From positions 1-46,401 of the forward strand of contig JAEUQE010000041.1 of the NCBI GenBank assembly GCA_016789785.1: 46,401 bases of DNA, in the 5' to 3' direction. A program made the position numbers and the translations under genes. Shown here piece by piece: positions 1-7,980 of this stretch. Each line of letters starts with the position of its first letter. Position 1 is the stretch's first letter. The notes beneath the pieces are model-generated. The model did no database searches, was not told the DNA's origin, and saw nothing but the letters and a program-made list of their open reading frames with translations. The DNA comes from Bryobacterales bacterium. GTDB taxonomy: Bacteria; Acidobacteriota; Terriglobia; Bryobacterales; Bryobacteraceae.

Positions 1-294
1 GATCCCGACGCCGACGGCTTCCATCAATACAAAGGCGTCACGGCGTTTCTCAAGAATGGCAAGTCCGTGAAGGGCGTCGCGCGGAATCGCACCAATTACT
101 CCATCCAGATTCAGGACGCGCAAGGCAACCTGCATCTGCTGTCCATGTCGGATGTCACGGATCTGAAGATCGCGCCCAATTCGCCGATGCCCCGCGACTA
201 CGCGAAGAGGTTGACGCGTGCGGAGTTGGATGACTTGATCGCTTACCTGAGCCGCCAGTCGGTACGGCCCTACGTTGCATCGGAGAAGAATTAG
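1..294 (+). CDS. C-terminal part of a cytochrome c-like (heme-binding) protein, 5' truncated by the window edge
   Basis: The reading frame is open from base 1 and ends with TAG at 292-294, so the N-terminus and any CXXCH heme motif lie outside the window. The visible tail (about 97 residues) has a beta-rich segment containing VARNRTNYSIQIQDAQG followed by an LTRAELDDLIAYLSRQ helix. That helix resembles the C-terminal helix of class I cytochromes c found beside PQQ dehydrogenases in Solibacter-like bacteria. The next gene starts immediately after the stop, so the two are probably cotranscribed and may form an electron-transfer pair. The internal GTG at 67 is not the likely start, since coding sequence continues upstream. 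The family call rests only on this tail and gene context. Confidence 0.7.
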   Translation, partial: DPDADGFHQYKGVTAFLKNGKSVKGVARNRTNYSIQIQDAQGNLHLLSMSDVTDLKIAPNSPMPRDYAKRLTRAELDDLIAYLSRQSVRPYVASEKN

Positions 295-1899
295 ATGAAG
301 ACGCTACTGCTCGCCGCCACGATTACGCTTCCGCTGCTGGCGCAGGTGAAACACGAAGACATCGTGAAGGGGCCTGGGAGTGACTGGCTCACCTATGCGG
401 GCGATTTTCAAGGCAAGCGCCATAGCCCGCTGACCCAGATCACCGCCGCGAACGCCGGTTCCATTGTGCCGAAGTGGGTGTATCACATGCCCAAGGCCAA
501 CGGTCTGCGCACGAATCCGATCGTCCATCAGGGCGTGATGTATGTGACGAATTCGAATGAGGTGCGCGCTCTTGATGCACGCACGGGGCGCCTCATCTGG
601 GCCTACAAAGATGCGCGGGCGAAGAAGGAGGCAGTGAATCGCGGTGCGGCGATTCTTGGCGACAAGATCTTTTTCGTGACCGCGGATGTGTTTCTTGTCG
701 CGCTGGACCGGCGCAACGGGTCGGTGTTGTGGCAAAAACAGTACGGCCGCATTGAAGACGGTGTGTATGCCTCGCTGGCGCCGATGGCCGTGAAGGACAA
801 AGTGCTGGTTGGCGTGTCGGGCGGCGACAGCGGGATGCGCGGCTATGTTGCTGCCTTCAAAGCCGAGACGGGCGAGGAAGCGTGGCGTCTGTACACGGTG
901 CCCGCAAAAGGGGAGCCTGGATCGGAGTCCTGGGGAGGCTATGTCGAGTATGGCGGCGCGGGAACCTGGCTGAGCGGAACTTACGATCCTGAGTTGAACT
1001 TACTGTACTGGACCACTGGGAATCCGTGGCCCGATTTCTACGGCGGCGAACGCAAGGGCGACAACCTGTATTCGTGTTCTTTGCTGGCGATTGACCTCGA
1101 TACGGGCAAGATGAAGTGGTATTTCCAGTTCACGCCGCACGATACGCACGATTGGGATGCGCAGGCGTGGCCCGTGCTGGTGGACCTGCCGTTCAAGGGG
1201 AAGCCTCGCAAGCTGGTGTTGCATGCGAACCGCAACGGGTTCCTGTATGTGTTGGATCGAGTAACTGGCGAGTACCTCCAGGCAACGAAGATCATCGATA
1301 AGTTGGATTGGGCGACGGGAATTGACGCAAAAGGACGGCCGGTTCTGGTGCCGGGTAAGGATCCCACTCCGAATGGGAACCGCGTGTGCCCTGGCGTGCG
1401 CGGCGCCACGAACTGGATGTCGCCTTCGTTCAATCCGGCCACGGGTCTGCTGTATGTGGTGGCTCTCGAGCAATGCGACGTGTTCACCAGTTCCGCCAAG
1501 GAGCCCGAGCCGAAGAAGAACTTCGCAGGCGGCGGCGCGAGTCCGAAGCCCACCGATCTGGGCCAGTTCTTTGTGCGCGCCTTCGATCCAACTACGGGTA
1601 GGAGGGTGTGGGAGTATCCGATGACCGGACCCGCGGAGTCGTGGGCAGGCACGGTGTCCACCGCGGGCGGTGTCGTCTTCTTCGGCGACGACGACGGGCA
1701 TCTGGTAGGTGTGGATGCGAAGACCGGGAAGCACCTGTGGCACTTCCAGACCGGCGAAGGACTTACTGCATCGCCAATCACTTATGCGGTGGACGGGAAG
1801 CAATATGTGGCCATTGCATCGGCTACCGCGATCTTTTCGTTTGGATTGTTTGAACCACTTACAAGCGTACCGCTGCCTTCCCCGAAATCGTCGCAGTAG
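295..1899 (+). CDS. PQQ-dependent dehydrogenase, methanol/ethanol family (exported quinoprotein)
   Basis: A 534-residue protein with a signal peptide (about residues 1-17) and an eight-bladed quinoprotein propeller. Characteristic stretches are WLTYAGDFQGKRHSPL near residue 32, YWTTGNPWPDFYGG near 240, FTPHDTHDWDA near 280 (the Asp pair typical of the catalytic/metal site) and CPGVRGATNWMSPSFNP near 367. It should oxidise an alcohol or sugar in the periplasm using PQQ and a metal, passing electrons to a cytochrome c. It has no fused cytochrome domain, and the preceding gene ends directly at its ATG, suggesting a separate cytochrome partner. The vicinal Cys-Cys disulfide common in alcohol-oxidising members is absent. 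The substrate cannot be told from the sequence. Confidence 0.9.
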   Translation: MKTLLLAATITLPLLAQVKHEDIVKGPGSDWLTYAGDFQGKRHSPLTQITAANAGSIVPKWVYHMPKANGLRTNPIVHQGVMYVTNSNEVRALDARTGRLIWAYKDARAKKEAVNRGAAILGDKIFFVTADVFLVALDRRNGSVLWQKQYGRIEDGVYASLAPMAVKDKVLVGVSGGDSGMRGYVAAFKAETGEEAWRLYTVPAKGEPGSESWGGYVEYGGAGTWLSGTYDPELNLLYWTTGNPWPDFYGGERKGDNLYSCSLLAIDLDTGKMKWYFQFTPHDTHDWDAQAWPVLVDLPFKGKPRKLVLHANRNGFLYVLDRVTGEYLQATKIIDKLDWATGIDAKGRPVLVPGKDPTPNGNRVCPGVRGATNWMSPSFNPATGLLYVVALEQCDVFTSSAKEPEPKKNFAGGGASPKPTDLGQFFVRAFDPTTGRRVWEYPMTGPAESWAGTVSTAGGVVFFGDDDGHLVGVDAKTGKHLWHFQTGEGLTASPITYAVDGKQYVAIASATAIFSFGLFEPLTSVPLPSPKSSQ

Positions 1900-1942
1900 C
1901 GGATCCGAAGTTCAGCGAGAACAGCAGCGGCGAAGATTTTTC

Positions 1943-1971
1943 TTGACAGCAGATTCAAACGAACGTATGAT
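1943..1971 (+). promoter_or_regulatory. Sigma70-type promoter of the TetR/efflux operon
   Basis: A perfect -35 box TTGACA (1943-1948) is followed after 17 bp by TATGAT (1966-1971). Transcription would start near 1978, about 27 nt before the TetR ATG. It is the best consensus promoter noticed in the window. The spacer contains the left half of the operator repeats. Confidence 0.8.
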
Positions 1972-2003
1972 CATTACAGTCGATCGTTTGAATCGTTCGT
2001 TTG
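1953..2003 (+). promoter_or_regulatory. Interleaved inverted repeats, probable TetR operator
   Basis: ATTCAAACG (1953-1961) is the exact reverse complement of CGTTTGAAT (1985-1993). CAAACGAACG (1956-1965) is the exact reverse complement of CGTTCGTTTG (1994-2003). The left arm lies between the -35 and -10 boxes and the right arms lie in the leader just before the start codon. Binding here should block transcription. Autoregulation by the adjacent TetR protein is the simplest reading, by analogy with CecR; it is inferred. Confidence 0.75.
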
Positions 2004-2004
2004 T

Positions 2005-2652
2005 ATGCAGCCAGCCGCCGCACACGCCCCAGCCACCAAGGACCGCATCCTGGATGCCGCCGAGAAGTTCTTCGCCGCCCACGGCTTCGACGCGACATCC
2101 ATCCGCATGATCGCCACCGCCGCCAATGTGAATCTGGCCGCGATCAACTATCACTTTCAGTCGAAGGAAGCTCTTCTTCAGGCCGTTTACTCACGCCGCG
2201 TTGCGCCCATCAACGAGCGCCGGCTCGAGCTTCTGCGCCAGTACATCGGCACGCTTGGCGACTGGCCGCTTGAGCCCGAGCCCATTCTGGAGGCGTTTTC
2301 TCAGCCTGTTCTCGAAGTCATTCATCAGGCGCCGCACATTCCGATGTTGATGGTCCGAATGATCTATTTTCAGGATCGTGAGACGTTCCGGCAGATCTTC
2401 GAATCGCTGTTCCGGCCCGTGGGGGTGGAGTTTCTGAAGGCGCTCGCGCGTGCACTCCCGCACCTCACGCAGGCACAACTATTTCTTCGCATGCAGTTCT
2501 TCTTTGGATCGTTCGTCCAGATGATGGCGGCGCGCGACGCGATGGCATCGATCAACAACTTCGGCGCAATCGACCAGAACCAGATGGTGCGCCAACTGAT
2601 TCACTACACGTCCGCGGGCCTGCGGGCGCCAGCCGTGGAGATCCTCCGATGA
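2005..2652 (+). CDS. TetR/AcrR-family repressor of the efflux operon (CecR-like)
   Basis: A 215-residue regulator. Residues about 10-57 form the TetR helix-turn-helix, with the recognition part reading ANVNLAAINYHFQSKEAL, which is standard for the family. The C-terminal ligand domain resembles that of CecR/YbiH, but the inducer is unknown. It is the first gene of a run of seven same-strand genes. The next start codon overlaps its stop (ATGA at 2649-2652), so regulator and exporter are translationally coupled. The start at 2005 follows directly after the right operator arm, and there is no clear Shine-Dalgarno sequence. It most likely represses its own operon and is released by a toxic ligand that the pump exports. 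Confidence 0.9.
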   Translation: MQPAAAHAPATKDRILDAAEKFFAAHGFDATSIRMIATAANVNLAAINYHFQSKEALLQAVYSRRVAPINERRLELLRQYIGTLGDWPLEPEPILEAFSQPVLEVIHQAPHIPMLMVRMIYFQDRETFRQIFESLFRPVGVEFLKALARALPHLTQAQLFLRMQFFFGSFVQMMAARDAMASINNFGAIDQNQMVRQLIHYTSAGLRAPAVEILR

Positions 2653-3986
2653 CGAATCACCGTCTGCGTAGCGGCTCTCAACTTCTTGTGCTGATGGCCG
2701 TCACGATTGCGGCATGCGCGCAGGACGCCATTCCGCTCACTCTTCGCAAAGCCGTCGAGATCGCGACGGCGCCCGAAGGCAACACTCGTGTCGAGCTTGC
2801 GCGAGAGGCGATTGCGCAGGCCGACGCACGCCGCCTGCAGGCCCGCGCCGCACTGCTTCCGAATCTCGACGGCACCATCGGCTATCAGGACGCCACTCGC
2901 AATCTGCGCGCGTTCGGCATTCAGTTTCCTTCCATTCCAGGCTTTGCGTTTTCTTCCTTCGCGGGACCGTTTGGGATCTTCGATGCGCGCTCGGCCGTCA
3001 CCCAAAGCGTGTTCGATCTCGCCTCCATCCGCCGTTATCAGACTGCGAAATCCACCGTCGAGACGACGAAGCAGGAGCGCGAGTCGGTACGGCATCAGGT
3101 GACCGATCAGGTGGCGCGGGCCTATCTTGCGGCACTGCGCACCGAGGCCCATCTGGAAACGGCGAAAGCCAACCTGGAACTTGCGCAGCGCATTCTGCGG
3201 CTCACGCGGTCGCAAAAGGACGCGGGCACGGGCACCGGTATCGAAGTGACCCGCGCCGAGGTGCAGATCGCCAACGAAAAGCAACGTCTGCAGGCGGCTG
3301 AGAACGACCGCAACCGAGCTCATCTGCAATTGTTGCGTGCGCTCGACATGCGGCTCGACGCAAAACTGCAACTGACGGACAAGCTCGGTTATCACGTGAT
3401 GGAACCGGTGAGTTACGATCAGGCGCTGAAGGCAGCCACGGACAACCGGCCTGACTACCGGTCACAACAGCAGCGGGAAGCGTCGCTGAAGATGCAGTAT
3501 CGCTCCGTGAAGTCGGAGCGGTTGCCGTCGCTGGCGGCCTTCGCGGACTACGGCACGATCGGTCCCGCGGTCAATGACTCGCGCGCGACTCGCACGGTTG
3601 GCGTGTCGCTCCGCGTGCCGGTGTTTGACGGTGGTCGCCGCGATGCGCGCCGCGCCGAAGCAGCATCGCAACTTCGCGCGGAGGAGATTCGCACGCGGGA
3701 CGTCCGGCAGCAGTTGGAATTGGAACTGCGGCTGGCGTTCGACAGTCTCACGTCGGCGGAGTTGCAGGTCGCCACCGCGGAAGAAGGTCTTCGTCTTGCT
3801 CAAAAAGAATTCGAACAGGCGGAGCGCCGCTACAAGGCGGGTGTCACGACCAGCGTGGAGGTGACGGACGCGCAGACCCGCATGGTGCGCGCGCAGGAAA
3901 ACCGCATCAGCGCTTTGTTCCAACACAACCTTGCGCGCCTTGATCTCGGGTCGGCGATGGGCGCGGTGGACCGCTACCTGCCGTAG
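2649..3986 (+). CDS. TolC-family outer membrane efflux channel protein
   Basis: A 445-residue outer membrane factor with an N-terminal signal segment ending near ACAQ. A Cys at that point leaves a lipoprotein form possible. The two repeated long coiled-coil regions typical of OEP domains are visible, for example DQVARAYLAALRTEAHLETA near 158 and ALFQHNLARLDLGSAMG near the C-terminus. Trimeric members form the channel that carries substrate from the periplasm to the outside. Its place between the TetR and HlyD genes shows it serves this ABC exporter; E. coli ybhGFSR lacks its own linked TolC. The start overlaps the TetR stop by 4 bp. Confidence 0.9.
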   Translation: MTNHRLRSGSQLLVLMAVTIAACAQDAIPLTLRKAVEIATAPEGNTRVELAREAIAQADARRLQARAALLPNLDGTIGYQDATRNLRAFGIQFPSIPGFAFSSFAGPFGIFDARSAVTQSVFDLASIRRYQTAKSTVETTKQERESVRHQVTDQVARAYLAALRTEAHLETAKANLELAQRILRLTRSQKDAGTGTGIEVTRAEVQIANEKQRLQAAENDRNRAHLQLLRALDMRLDAKLQLTDKLGYHVMEPVSYDQALKAATDNRPDYRSQQQREASLKMQYRSVKSERLPSLAAFADYGTIGPAVNDSRATRTVGVSLRVPVFDGGRRDARRAEAASQLRAEEIRTRDVRQQLELELRLAFDSLTSAELQVATAEEGLRLAQKEFEQAERRYKAGVTTSVEVTDAQTRMVRAQENRISALFQHNLARLDLGSAMGAVDRYLP

Positions 3987-4018
3987 AAAGAGAACACCTT
4001 TCGAGAAGAGGACTCCTC

Positions 4019-5185
4019 ATGAAGAAGATCGTTCCTGTTGTTGTTTTGCTCGCGATTGTCACCGCCGTGGCCCTTCGATCGAGCCTGTTTAAGAAAGAAG
4101 ACCTGAACGTCATCCGGCTGTCTGGCAACATCGAACTGACGCAGGTCGACATATCCTTCAAGGTCCCCGGGAGGCTAGTCGCACTCGAAGTGAAGGAGGG
4201 CGACCGCGTGGCGAAAGGCGCACGTGTGGCGCAACTCGATCAGACCGCGACGTTGCGTGCGAGGTCGCAACAGGAAGCCGGGCTCGACGCGGCCAACGGG
4301 CAACTCGCGCAGATGCTGACAGCGGTGCAGTTCCAGCGGGAGCAGATCGAGAATGATCTCGCGCTGCGCCGGACGGAATTGAGGACCACGGAATCGCAGC
4401 TTGCGGACCTGGTTGCGGGCTCGCGTCCACAGGAGATCACTCAGTCACGCGCTGCGGTCGACGATGCGCGCACATGGCATCAGCAGGCAAGCGAGGATTG
4501 GACACGAGCGCAGACGCTCTTCCGCAATGAAGACATCTCACGTGCGCAGTACGATCAGTTCCGCGCACGCTTCGAAAGCACGCGTCAGGCAGTGCGCCAA
4601 GCCGAGCAGCGTCTCGCACTAGTGGAAGAGGGCCCTCGCAAGCAACAGATCGAGACGGCGCGGTCTCAAGTGGAACGTGCGCGCGCAGCCATCAAGCTCA
4701 GCGAAACGAATCGTCTCGAACTGAAGCGCAGGGAGCAGGAGATCGCGGTGCGGAAGGCGGAGATCGACCGCGCGAAGGCGGGTATCGCGATTGTGGACGC
4801 GCAACTCGACGATACGACCATTGCATCGCCGATCGATGGCGTGGTGATGGTGAAGTCCGCCGAAGCCGGCGAAGTGCTGGCTGCTGGCGCAACGGTGGTC
4901 ACCATTGGCGACCTGGACCGGCCGTGGTTGCGCGCGTTCGTCGGTGAGAAGGATCTGGGCCGGGTGAAGCTCGGAGGCAAGGTGAAACTGACCACCGACT
5001 CGTATCCGGGCAAGGTGTATTGGGGCCGGATCTCCTTCATCGCCTCGGAGGCGGAGTTCACACCCAAGCAAATTCAGACAGCGGATGAGCGCGTGAAGCT
5101 CGTCTACAAAATCAAAGTCGACGTCGAGAACCCGAATCAGGAACTCAAGGCGAACATGCCCGTCGACGCGGAGATCGTCTTATGA
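4019..5185 (+). CDS. HlyD/YbhG-type periplasmic adaptor (membrane fusion protein)
   Basis: A 388-residue adaptor with an N-terminal membrane anchor (about residues 3-21). The first half of the lipoyl domain follows (SFKVPGRLVALEVKEGDRVA near 50), then a long alpha-helical hairpin rich in Gln, Arg and Glu (about 80-255). The second half-lipoyl and beta-barrel domains come last (DTTIASPIDGVVMVKSAEAG near 263). It bridges the inner membrane ABC transporter and the TolC-like channel. AGAGGA lies about 10 nt before the ATG. The next ATPase gene overlaps the stop codon by 4 bp. Length and order match E. coli YbhG plus a longer hairpin. Confidence 0.92.
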   Translation: MKKIVPVVVLLAIVTAVALRSSLFKKEDLNVIRLSGNIELTQVDISFKVPGRLVALEVKEGDRVAKGARVAQLDQTATLRARSQQEAGLDAANGQLAQMLTAVQFQREQIENDLALRRTELRTTESQLADLVAGSRPQEITQSRAAVDDARTWHQQASEDWTRAQTLFRNEDISRAQYDQFRARFESTRQAVRQAEQRLALVEEGPRKQQIETARSQVERARAAIKLSETNRLELKRREQEIAVRKAEIDRAKAGIAIVDAQLDDTTIASPIDGVVMVKSAEAGEVLAAGATVVTIGDLDRPWLRAFVGEKDLGRVKLGGKVKLTTDSYPGKVYWGRISFIASEAEFTPKQIQTADERVKLVYKIKVDVENPNQELKANMPVDAEIVL

Positions 5186-6099
5186 CGATGGTGGAGGCTC
5201 GCAAACTCACGCGCGTTTTCGGCAGCGTCACCGCGGTGGACCAACTCGATCTCAAGGTGGCGAAAGGCGAGGTATTTGGTCTGGTTGGCCCCGACGGAGC
5301 TGGGAAGACCACAACGCTTCGCATGCTATGTACGCTGCTCCATCCAACATCAGGTGAGGCGTACATTGCGGGCGATGACGTGCGGAAGAACGTGGATGCG
5401 ATCAAAGACCGCATTGGATACATGGCGCAGAAGTTCGGGCTCTATGCGGATTTGACGGTGGAAGAGAACATGCTCTTCTACGCGGATCTGTTCGGCGTGA
5501 CGGGATCGCAACGGGATGAACTGATGCGGCAGTTGCTGGTGATGACGCGCATGGAGCCGTTCCGCGCGCGCCCGGCGGGCAACCTCTCGGGAGGCATGAA
5601 ACAGAAACTCGCGTTAATGTGCACGTTGCTGCACAAGCCGGAGATCCTCTTTCTGGATGAGCCTACCAATGGCGTCGATCCGGTGTCGCGCCGCGATTTC
5701 TGGACCATTCTCTATCAACTGGTGAAGGAGGGCATGACGGTGTTCGTCACGACGGCGTATCTCGACGAAGCCGAGCGATGCGACCGTGTCGGGTTGATGG
5801 ATCGCGGAAAGCTGTTCCGTGTGGATGCGCCAATGGCCTTGCGCAAATCATTGCCGGAGGTTTGCGTGGAAGTGCGCGCGGAGAACCTGCGGGAAGTGCG
5901 GAATCGCGTGCGCAAACACGTTGGCGTAGCCAGTGCCGATCTCGCGGGGAGCGCGCTGCATGTGTTTCTGCGGCCAGGCACCTCGGCGGAAGACCTGCGG
6001 ATTGACATCCCGCAAGCCGAGATGCGCGAGATCCTGCCATCGCTCGAAGACGTGTTCATCGCAACCATTCGTAGCAGGGACGGTCATGCAGCCGCGTGA
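5182..6099 (+). CDS. ABC exporter ATPase, equivalent to the N-terminal half of YbhF
   Basis: A 305-residue ATPase with Walker A GPDGAGKTTT (about residue 37), Q-loop AQKFGLY, signature LSGGMKQKL (about 135), Walker B ILFLDEP (about 155) and a C-terminal extension. The P-loop reads GPDG rather than the usual GPNG, as in the first ATPase half of E. coli YbhF. The H-loop histidine is replaced: the segment reads VFVTTAYLDEAERC, with Ala where VTTHYMDEA is usual. The first half of YbhF also lacks this His (STSYLDEAEQC). This half may therefore be the degenerate site of an asymmetric ATPase pair. The gene overlaps its neighbours on both sides. Confidence 0.92.
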   Translation: MTMVEARKLTRVFGSVTAVDQLDLKVAKGEVFGLVGPDGAGKTTTLRMLCTLLHPTSGEAYIAGDDVRKNVDAIKDRIGYMAQKFGLYADLTVEENMLFYADLFGVTGSQRDELMRQLLVMTRMEPFRARPAGNLSGGMKQKLALMCTLLHKPEILFLDEPTNGVDPVSRRDFWTILYQLVKEGMTVFVTTAYLDEAERCDRVGLMDRGKLFRVDAPMALRKSLPEVCVEVRAENLREVRNRVRKHVGVASADLAGSALHVFLRPGTSAEDLRIDIPQAEMREILPSLEDVFIATIRSRDGHAAA

Positions 6100-6847
6100 A
6101 GACAGCGTCATCATCGAACGCCTGGTGAAGCGCTTCGGCACTTTCACGGCTGTTGACAATGTCACGTTGAACGTTGCCAAGGGCGAGATCTTCGGCTTTC
6201 TTGGGCCGAACGGAGCGGGCAAATCAACCACGATTCGCATCCTGTGCGGACTGCTCGGACCAACGTCGGGCCGCGCTACGGTTGCGGGTCATGATGTCGG
6301 TACGGACCCTGAATCCGTGAAGCTGCGCATCGGGTACATGTCGCAGAAGTTCTCGCTCTACGACGATCTCACGGTGGAGGAGAACCTCGACTTCTTCAAC
6401 GGGATCTATGGCGTGCCGCCCGCGCTTCGTGAGTCGCGCAAGGCGTACGCGCTGGAGATGGCGGGCATCGCCGAGCGGCGTCACGACATGACGAGACTGT
6501 TGTCGGGTGGTTGGAAGCAGCGCCTGGCGTTGGGTTGTGCGATTCTCCATGAGCCGCCAGTGATCTTTCTGGATGAACCGACGAGCGGCGTGGATCCGAT
6601 CGCACGCCGTGCCTTCTGGGACCTGATCAACGATCTCTCGCACGCCGGGCACACAGTGTTCGTTAGCACGCATTACATGGAGGAGGCGGAGTACTGCCAT
6701 CGCTGTGCGTTGATGTATCGAGGCCGCGTGATTGCATTGGGAGCACCGGCGGAATTGAAAGCGTCCATGCAGTCCGCGCAACTGCCGCGCCCCACCATGG
6801 AAGATGTATTCGTCGCGATGATCGAACGCGAGGAGGCGCACGCATGA
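6086..6847 (+). CDS. ABC exporter ATPase, equivalent to the C-terminal half of YbhF
   Basis: A 253-residue ATPase from the ATG at 6086, which overlaps the preceding gene by 14 bp. An upstream start at 5933 would add 51 residues of shadow sequence and is rejected. Motifs are complete: Walker A GPNGAGKSTT, Q-loop SQKFSLYDDLTVEEN, signature LSGGWKQRLALG, Walker B VIFLDEPTSGVD and H-loop VSTHYMEEAEYC with the catalytic His. It therefore looks like the active partner of the preceding ATPase. Together the two genes correspond to the single fused YbhF of enterobacteria. The permease gene start overlaps its stop by 4 bp. Confidence 0.92.
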   Translation: MQPREDSVIIERLVKRFGTFTAVDNVTLNVAKGEIFGFLGPNGAGKSTTIRILCGLLGPTSGRATVAGHDVGTDPESVKLRIGYMSQKFSLYDDLTVEENLDFFNGIYGVPPALRESRKAYALEMAGIAERRHDMTRLLSGGWKQRLALGCAILHEPPVIFLDEPTSGVDPIARRAFWDLINDLSHAGHTVFVSTHYMEEAEYCHRCALMYRGRVIALGAPAELKASMQSAQLPRPTMEDVFVAMIEREEAHA

Positions 6848-7980
6848 TCAGCTACCGCCGCACGAAAGCCATCGCGAAGAAGGAGTTCCTTCACATCCTT
6901 CGCGATCCACGCAGTCTGTATATGGCGCTGGCGATTCCGATGCTGCTCCTTGTCCTGTTCGGCTACGCGCTGTCGCTGGACGTCGACAAGATTCCATTGA
7001 TGGTCTTCGACCAGGACCGGGCTCCGGAGAGCCGTGAATTGATCCGCCGCTTCACGGGATCCCGGTACTTTGAGTTCAAAGGATATGCGGAGAGCTACCG
7101 GTCGATTGAAGTGGCACTCGACAAAGGCGGTATTCTGGCGGCGCTTGTCGTTCCACGCGATTTCGCGAAGACACTGGCGCGCGGCGAGTCCGCGCCGATC
7201 CAGTTTCTGCTGGATGGCAGCGATTCCAACACCGCATCCATCGCGCTTGGCTACGCTCGTTCGCTCGCCTCGGGATACTCGAGCGAACTGCGCACGGAAT
7301 GGCAAGTTCGCAAGGGTGCGGGCGAAATCAAGCCGCCTGTGGATCTGCAACTGCGCGTCATCTACAACACGGAGTTGAAGTCGAAGAACTACATCATTCC
7401 CGGGCTGATCGCAGTGATTCTGATGATCATCGCCGCGCTGCTCACATCGCTTTGTATCGCGCGCGAATGGGAGAACGGCACCATGGAGGAACTGCTCTCC
7501 ACTCCCATCCGCCCCGCCGAACTCGTGCTTGGAAAACTCTCCGCGTTCTTCGTGTTGGGCTTCATTGACATGTTGACCGCGGTGGTAGCGGGCATTTTCG
7601 TGTTCGGCGTGCCCATGCGCGGCAGCGTCTGGCTGCTGTTTCTCTCGGGCTGCGTGTTTCTCTTCGGAGCGCTGTGCTGGGGCATCCTCCTGAGCGCGAC
7701 CATGCGGAATCAGTTACAGGCGTTTCAGGTGGGGCTGCTCAGTTCCTTTTTGCCGGCGTTTCTAATGTCAGGTTTCGTGTACGCGATCGATCAGATGCCG
7801 CTAATCCCGCGCTTGCTTAGCTACATCATTCCGGCGCGCTATTTCGTCGCGTTGATGAAAGGCATCTTCCAAAAGGGTATCGGGCTTGAAGTGCTATGGC
7901 TGGAGCTTGCGCTGCTGGTGTTATACGCGGCGATTGTCTTCGTGCTCACCACGCGCAAACTGAAGGAGAAGATCGCATGA
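6844..7980 (+). CDS. ABC-2 type permease subunit (YbhS/YbhR-like)
   Basis: A 378-residue membrane protein. The first TM helix (about residues 24-44) is followed by a large periplasmic loop of about 130 residues. Five C-terminal TM helices follow, from about 180 to 375. KEFLHILRDPRSLYMALAIP at the N-terminus and EWENGTMEELLSTPIRPAEL after the second TM helix are the coupling-helix sequences typical of ABC-2 drug exporters of the YhhJ/YbhR type. It pairs with the following permease to form the transport channel driven by the two ATPases. Genes overlap by 4 bp at each end. Confidence 0.92.
   Translation: MISYRRTKAIAKKEFLHILRDPRSLYMALAIPMLLLVLFGYALSLDVDKIPLMVFDQDRAPESRELIRRFTGSRYFEFKGYAESYRSIEVALDKGGILAALVVPRDFAKTLARGESAPIQFLLDGSDSNTASIALGYARSLASGYSSELRTEWQVRKGAGEIKPPVDLQLRVIYNTELKSKNYIIPGLIAVILMIIAALLTSLCIAREWENGTMEELLSTPIRPAELVLGKLSAFFVLGFIDMLTAVVAGIFVFGVPMRGSVWLLFLSGCVFLFGALCWGILLSATMRNQLQAFQVGLLSSFLPAFLMSGFVYAIDQMPLIPRLLSYIIPARYFVALMKGIFQKGIGLEVLWLELALLVLYAAIVFVLTTRKLKEKIA

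Noticed and set aside
5933..6085. Longer N-terminus for the second ABC ATPase
   Set aside because: The 51 extra residues are an out-of-frame reading of the preceding ATPase and are Cys/Arg-rich; the ATG at 6086 gives a normal start.
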